A stretch of 29,040 nucleotides of DNA from an uncultured Solobacterium sp. (lineage in GTDB: Bacteria; Bacillota_I; Bacilli_A; Erysipelotrichales; Erysipelotrichaceae): the NCBI GenBank assembly GCA_900552125.1, contig URYK01000034.1:1-29040 (forward strand). The letters are read 5' to 3'. Below, piece after piece: positions 25,864 to 29,040 of the stretch. Position 1 is the stretch's first letter. Each line of letters starts with the position of its first letter. Under the pieces are notes generated by a model. It had not been told where the DNA came from and did no database searches. It was given only the letters and a program-made list of their open reading frames with translations. A program made the position numbers and the translations under genes.

Positions 25864-26511
25864 ATGTATGTAAAGAATAGAATGACAAGTAATCCTATTT
25901 GCATTGATGTAAACAGCAAAATTAGTGAAGTTGTCGATATTATGAATGAAAAAGGATTACATCGTATTCCGGTCGTAAGCGGGAAAAAATTAGTCGGTTT
26001 AGTTACTGAGGGAATGATCAGTAAGAATGGTGCTACTAAAGCTACAAGCTTAAGTATCTTTGAATTAAATTATTTATTATCAAAAACAAGCGTAGATGCC
26101 ATTATGATCCGTGATGTGATTACAATTCATGAGGATCGCTTTTTGGAAGATGCGGCTTTAATGATGTTTAAACATGATATTGGCTGTCTTCCCGTAGTCA
26201 ATGATGCTAATGATGTTGTAGGTATTTTAACAACTAACGATGTATTATCTGCTTTCCTTGATATTTTGGGATATCGTGAAAGCGGTAGTCGTGTTTGTAT
26301 TGAAGTCAAAGATGAATTAGGAACAATTGGTAAAATTTCTGAAATCTTTGTACGCAATAATTGTAATATTACTCACTTAGGTGTATATTCACAGCATAAT
26401 GGATATGCGGATATGATTATTCGTATTGATACTTTCCAAACAGATGCATTGGCAAAGGATTTGGAAGAAAATGGATATAAAGTATTAAGTATTACAAAAA
26501 ATCCAAATTAA
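25864..26511 (+). CDS. CBS-pair and ACT domain protein (AcuB-like) of the liv operon
   Basis: A 215-residue cytoplasmic sensor protein. CBS domain 1 covers about 1-58 (NRMTSNPICIDVNSKISEVV, then GLHRIPVVSGKKLVGLVTE). CBS domain 2 covers about 78-135 (MIRDVITIHEDRFLEDAALMM, then IGCLPVVNDANDVVGILTTNDV). An ACT-like domain covers about 142-210 (VCIEVKDELGTIGKISEIFVRNNCNITHL). CBS pairs bind adenine nucleotides and ACT domains bind amino acids, so it could sense energy state and branched-chain amino acids together. It begins 4 nt after livF and ends at the operon terminator, which argues for a role linked to this transporter. The target is unknown; it resembles AcuB of the acetoin locus only in domain order. 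Confidence 0.88.
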   Translation: MYVKNRMTSNPICIDVNSKISEVVDIMNEKGLHRIPVVSGKKLVGLVTEGMISKNGATKATSLSIFELNYLLSKTSVDAIMIRDVITIHEDRFLEDAALMMFKHDIGCLPVVNDANDVVGILTTNDVLSAFLDILGYRESGSRVCIEVKDELGTIGKISEIFVRNNCNITHLGVYSQHNGYADMIIRIDTFQTDALAKDLEENGYKVLSITKNPN

Positions 26512-26534
26512 AAGGGTGAGAATTTCACCCCTTT
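26511..26534. terminator. Bidirectional terminator between liv operon and deoR
   Basis: GGGTGA (26514-26519) pairs with TCACCC (26525-26530) around a 5-nt loop. The flanks are AAAA on one side and CTTTAATTT on the other, so it can stop transcription from both converging operons. Confidence 0.75.
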
Positions 26535-26537
26535 AAT

Positions 26538-27294
26538 TTATACGCATAGAATTTCTTTGGCTTCTTCAATTTGTTTTCTTTCTTCTAAAGTAATATTATT
26601 TGTGATGATGCAATCATACTGAGCAAATTTTCCAAATGGGTAAGTACCGGTTTTAGAGAATTTTGTTACATCACAAAGTAAATATTTTTTGGTAGCTTTT
26701 TCTAGTACTTTTTGTTTAATGATTAATTCTTCATAAGAGAAGGTAGTTGGACCATCGCATTGATAAAAGCCATCTGTTCCCATAAATGCCATATCAATTT
26801 TCACATGTTCTAGATTTTCTAAAGTGAAAGCACCTACTGCAGTGCTTCCTTTTTTTTTGCAGTTTTCCACCTAATAGAATAATTTCATGTTTTGTGGATA
26901 ATAGACGTTGGGCGATAGGCAGAGAACAAGTCACAATAGTCAGATCCTTCTTTAATGGTAAGTATTTTGTCATTGCAAGTGTTGTGCTCCCTGGGTCTAA
27001 ATAGATAAGACTGTTGTCATTGATAAGTTCTACTGCTTGTAGTGCAATTCTTTGTTTAAGCTCAATATTTTCTTCCATTTTAACATCAATTGGAAGTTCG
27101 TTGTATTTATCAATAAATTGTGCCCAACCATGATGCTTTTGAATAGAACCTCTTTGTTCTAAAGCAAATAAATCTTTACGAATAGTTTCAGTAGTAACAT
27201 TAAAATGAACAGATAGTTCTTTTATATTTGCTTGTTTCTTATCCTGTAGGTAGCTGATAATTGCTTTACGGCGAGTCTCGGTTTTAATTGACAT
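26538..27294 (-). pseudogene. DeoR-family regulator, frameshifted at an A9 run
   Basis: An N-terminal HTH_DeoR part (ETRRKAIISYLQDKKQANIKELSVHFNVTTETIRKDL-type, beginning at the ATG at 27294 behind AGGAGG) and a C-terminal DeoRC sugar-phosphate sensor (DPGSTTLAMT, LLGGKL, then in another frame GSTAVGAF, FMGTDG, DVTKFSKTG) lie in two overlapping frames. They join at a run of nine A on the coding strand (plus-strand T 26850-26858). Removing one A would give LLGGKLQKKGSTAVG and an unbroken 251-residue protein, the normal family length. So it is a recent frameshift, a sequencing error, a phase-variable tract, or a gene rescued by polymerase slippage. It is divergent from hxlAB, its likely target; the usual ligand is a sugar phosphate. 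Confidence 0.88.
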
Positions 27295-27306
27295 AAATCC
27301 TCCTAA

Positions 27307-27344
27307 TTGGTTTTATCTTGGTTTTAAAATAATATTTTGTTTTA
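27307..27344. promoter_or_regulatory. Three direct repeats, candidate DeoR operators
   Basis: TTGGTTTTA occurs at 27307-27315 and 27318-27326, and TTTGTTTTA at 27336-27344. On the deoR strand these read TAAAACCAA twice and then TAAAACAAA. DeoR-family proteins often bind A/T-rich direct repeats. They lie between the predicted deoR transcription start and its start codon, so autorepression is plausible. Confidence 0.45.
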
Positions 27345-27351
27345 TGCCAAT

Positions 27352-27381
27352 ATTTTAATGCTTTATCTTTTCTTTTTACAA
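27352..27381 (-). promoter_or_regulatory. Possible deoR promoter
   Basis: Minus strand TTGTAA (27381-27376), an 18-bp spacer and TAAAAT (27357-27352). Moderate match only; the region is very AT-rich and chance matches are likely. Confidence 0.35.
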
Positions 27382-27389
27382 GTATTTTC

Positions 27390-27418
27390 TTGTTTTTTAC
27401 TTTGATTTAAATTAAAGT
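27390..27418 (+). promoter_or_regulatory. hxlAB promoter region with 20-bp near-palindrome
   Basis: A weak promoter, TTGTTT (27390-27395), 17 bp, TAAAGT (27413-27418), is overlapped by a near-perfect palindrome at 27399-27418: arms ACTTTGATTT and AAATTAAAGT pair with only one G-T step. Its place over the -10 box, 24 nt before hxlA, suits an operator. Confidence 0.4.
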
Positions 27419-27441
27419 CATAGGTGAAAGAGGTGAACATG

Positions 27442-28068
27442 ATGAAGTTACAAGTAGCATTAGATACATTAACATTAGATGAATGTATGAAATTATTAGA
27501 AGAAACGAAAGGGAGCGTAGATATTGCGGAAACTGGAACTCCATTTATTATTGAAGAGGGAATGAGACCAGTAAAAGCAATCAAAGAAAAGTTTCCTGAA
27601 ATTGAAGTTTTAGCCGATGCGAAAATTATGGATGCAGGAGAATATGAGGCGGATAAATGCTTTGCGGCAGGTGCTGATATTGTGACTGTACTAGGAGTTA
27701 GTCATGATGAAACAATTTTAGGCTGTGTTCGTTCCGCTAAAAAATATGGGCGAAAAGTCATGGTGGATATGATCAATGTACAAGATCTTGAACAAAGAAC
27801 AAGAGAGATTGATGAAATGGGAGTAGACTACATTTGTGTGCATACAGCTTTTGATGTACAGGCAAGTGGACAAGATCCTTTAGAGGAATTAAAAACAGTA
27901 AATAAAGTAATACAGCATGCGGAAAGTGCAGTAGCAGGTGGTGTTAAACTAAATACAATTGATGATATAGTACAAGAAGGTGCTGCTGTTATTGTTGTAG
28001 GTGGGGCAATCTGTAATGCGAAAGATCGTTCGCAAATGGCAAAAGATATGAAAGGAAGATTGCAATGA
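27442..28068 (+). CDS. hxlA: 3-hexulose-6-phosphate synthase
   Basis: A 208-residue TIM-barrel lyase of the orotidine-5'-phosphate decarboxylase superfamily. It joins formaldehyde to ribulose-5-phosphate, or does the reverse. The opening KLQVALDTL, the metal/catalytic block LADAKIMDAGEYE (about 63-75), VDMINV, MGVDYICVHTAFDVQASG (about 130-147) and the phosphate loops VAGGVKL and IVVGGAI fit HxlA closely. The start is set at ATG 27442, behind AGAGG at 27429-27433; ATG 27439 would add one Met. The closest alternative is 3-keto-L-gulonate-6-phosphate decarboxylase (UlaD), but the isomerase HxlB encoded next door, overlapping by 4 bp, favours the hexulose-phosphate pathway. The physiological direction (formaldehyde disposal or pentose supply) is unknown. 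Confidence 0.9.
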   Translation: MKLQVALDTLTLDECMKLLEETKGSVDIAETGTPFIIEEGMRPVKAIKEKFPEIEVLADAKIMDAGEYEADKCFAAGADIVTVLGVSHDETILGCVRSAKKYGRKVMVDMINVQDLEQRTREIDEMGVDYICVHTAFDVQASGQDPLEELKTVNKVIQHAESAVAGGVKLNTIDDIVQEGAAVIVVGGAICNAKDRSQMAKDMKGRLQ

Positions 28069-28625
28069 CGAATATAGAATATGCGAAAACTGTTCTCAAT
28101 GAATTGGAACATACCTTATTAAGTATTAAAGAAAGTGATGCACAAAAATTTGTTGAATTAGTAGATGGAGCTAATGAAATATTCTGTGCGGGAGCAGGAC
28201 GAAGCGGTTTTCAAGTCAAAGGATTTGCGATGCGTTTAATGCATATGGGAAAACATTCTTATGTCGTAGGAGAAACATGTACACCAAATATTTCAAATGA
28301 CGGAGTACTGGTTATTTGTTCAGGTTCAGGTGAAACAAAAAGTTTAATAAATCATGCGATGAAAGCTAAAGAAGTAGGTGCTAAGATTGCCTTAATTACA
28401 ATAAATCCTGAATCTACCATTGCGAAAATGGCAGATGTAGTGATTGAAATCAGTGCCCCAAGTCCAAAGAGTGCAAAAGAAGGACAGATTCGCTCTATTC
28501 AGCCTATGGGCTCACTTTTTGAACAAAGTGAAGGATTATTTATGGATATTAGTATCATGATGCTTATGGAAAGAAATAATATGGATAGTGATACGATGTT
28601 TGGCCGCCATGCCAATATGGAATAG
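28065..28625 (+). CDS. hxlB: 6-phospho-3-hexuloisomerase
   Basis: A 186-residue SIS-fold isomerase converting 3-hexulose-6-phosphate to fructose-6-phosphate. The sugar-phosphate loops are GAGRSGFQVKGFAMRLMHMG (about 43-62) and CSGSGETKS (about 85-93). VVGETCTPNI and the C-terminal QPMGSLFEQS with RHANME match the PHI family. It overlaps hxlA by ATGA, the usual operon order, and the pair may form a channelled complex. Length is normal. Confidence 0.93.
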   Translation: MTNIEYAKTVLNELEHTLLSIKESDAQKFVELVDGANEIFCAGAGRSGFQVKGFAMRLMHMGKHSYVVGETCTPNISNDGVLVICSGSGETKSLINHAMKAKEVGAKIALITINPESTIAKMADVVIEISAPSPKSAKEGQIRSIQPMGSLFEQSEGLFMDISIMMLMERNNMDSDTMFGRHANME

Positions 28626-28628
28626 ATT

Positions 28629-28982
28629 ATGAAACAGGAATTAGTACGTTTTGTGGAAAAACCGTGGGGATATGAGAAATGGATTGCGGTAACTAAAGAC
28701 TATGCATTAAAAGAAATATTTTTTAAAAAAGGAAATCGCTGTTCTTTTCAATACCATAATCAAAAAGAGGAACATATTTATATTTTAAGTGGGAAACTAG
28801 AAGTTTTAGAAGATGATGAGAATAGAGAATTACACACACGTATTTATGAACCGGGGGAAATTATCCACAATCCAGCAACCTATCGTCATCGAAACACTGC
28901 ATTAGAAGACACAACAATTGTTGAAGTTAGTACACCTCATCTTGATGATGTGGTAAGAATTGAAGATGACTATAATCGATAA
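28629..28982 (+). CDS. Cupin, mannose-6-phosphate isomerase-like
   Basis: A single-domain cupin of 117 residues. It begins with the KPWGYEKW motif shared with type II phosphomannose isomerases and with the C-terminal domain of ManC. Likely metal ligands are in QYHNQKEEHIYILSG (His, Glu, His, about 41-55) and the later His in ATYRHRN (about 86-92). It ends EVSTPHLDDVVRIEDDYNR, another family motif. It starts 3 nt after hxlB with no clear ribosome binding site of its own, so translation is probably coupled. A sugar-phosphate isomerase or epimerase acting on the hexulose-phosphate pathway product is likely, but the reaction is not known. It is shorter than full phosphomannose isomerases. Confidence 0.8.
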   Translation: MKQELVRFVEKPWGYEKWIAVTKDYALKEIFFKKGNRCSFQYHNQKEEHIYILSGKLEVLEDDENRELHTRIYEPGEIIHNPATYRHRNTALEDTTIVEVSTPHLDDVVRIEDDYNR

Positions 28983-29040
28983 GATAAAAAAGGGGCTTTA
29001 ACGAAATTAGCCTAAACAATAAAAAACAAAAAAAGGCAAT
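28983..29040. other. Window edge downstream of the hxl operon
   Basis: AT-rich sequence after the cupin stop. It contains GGCT (28994-28997) and AGCC (29009-29012), which could form a small hairpin; read on the minus strand this is followed by CCTTTTTT, so it may be the terminator of a convergent gene outside the window. It is cut by the window end. Confidence 0.3.

Overview
The window reads as chromosome of a low-GC, Gram-positive Bacillota. The evidence is AT-rich codon use, strong AGGAGG ribosome binding sites, a glmS ribozyme, a candidate CodY box, cre-like sites and many PTS and SIS-domain genes. The overall impression is an Erysipelotrichia-type gut anaerobe, but that placement is recall-based inference and no marker gene here proves it.

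Layout. (1) 71-3733: a two-gene alpha-mannoside operon, a GH38 alpha-mannosidase and an atypical ROK sugar kinase. (2) 3839-5930: the glycolytic pair pgk-tpiA with its own promoter and terminator. (3) 5931-6286: a gene-free stretch that ends in a strong orphan terminator, so a small RNA is possible. (4) 6340-16174: a ten-gene cluster that I read as import and breakdown of peptidoglycan (murein) sugars. It holds a GH1 6-phospho-beta-glycosidase, MurQ etherase, a lactose/cellobiose-type PTS split over two transcription units (IIA, then IIB and IIC), an alpha/beta hydrolase, an unknown small membrane protein, a MupG (DUF871) 6-phosphomuramidase, a BadF-family murein-sugar kinase, an RpiR regulator and AnmK. 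(5) 16191-18780: three envelope genes (UgtP/MGDG-synthase-like glycosyltransferase, VanZ-like protein, M50 protease). (6) 18788-20969, minus strand: glmS behind a clear glmS ribozyme. (7) 21139-26534: a complete branched-chain amino-acid ABC transporter operon (livJHMGF) ending in a CBS-ACT sensor protein. (8) 26538-28982: a DeoR regulator broken by one extra A in an A9 run, divergent from hxlA-hxlB and a cupin sugar-phosphate isomerase-like gene.

How they fit. In region 4 a disaccharide PTS would bring in MurNAc-GlcNAc and/or GlcNAc-MurNAc as 6-phosphates. MupG and the GH1 enzyme would split the two orientations, the BadF kinase and AnmK would phosphorylate the released free or anhydro sugars, and MurQ would turn MurNAc-6P into GlcNAc-6P. 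That feeds the amino-sugar pool which the glmS ribozyme senses through GlcN-6P, only a few kb away. The use of a Lac-family rather than a MurP-type PTS, paired with both a GH1 and a MupG hydrolase, is the least described part of the window. Several operator-like palindromes and repeats sit on the promoters of regions 4 and 8 and suggest local control by RpiR and DeoR.
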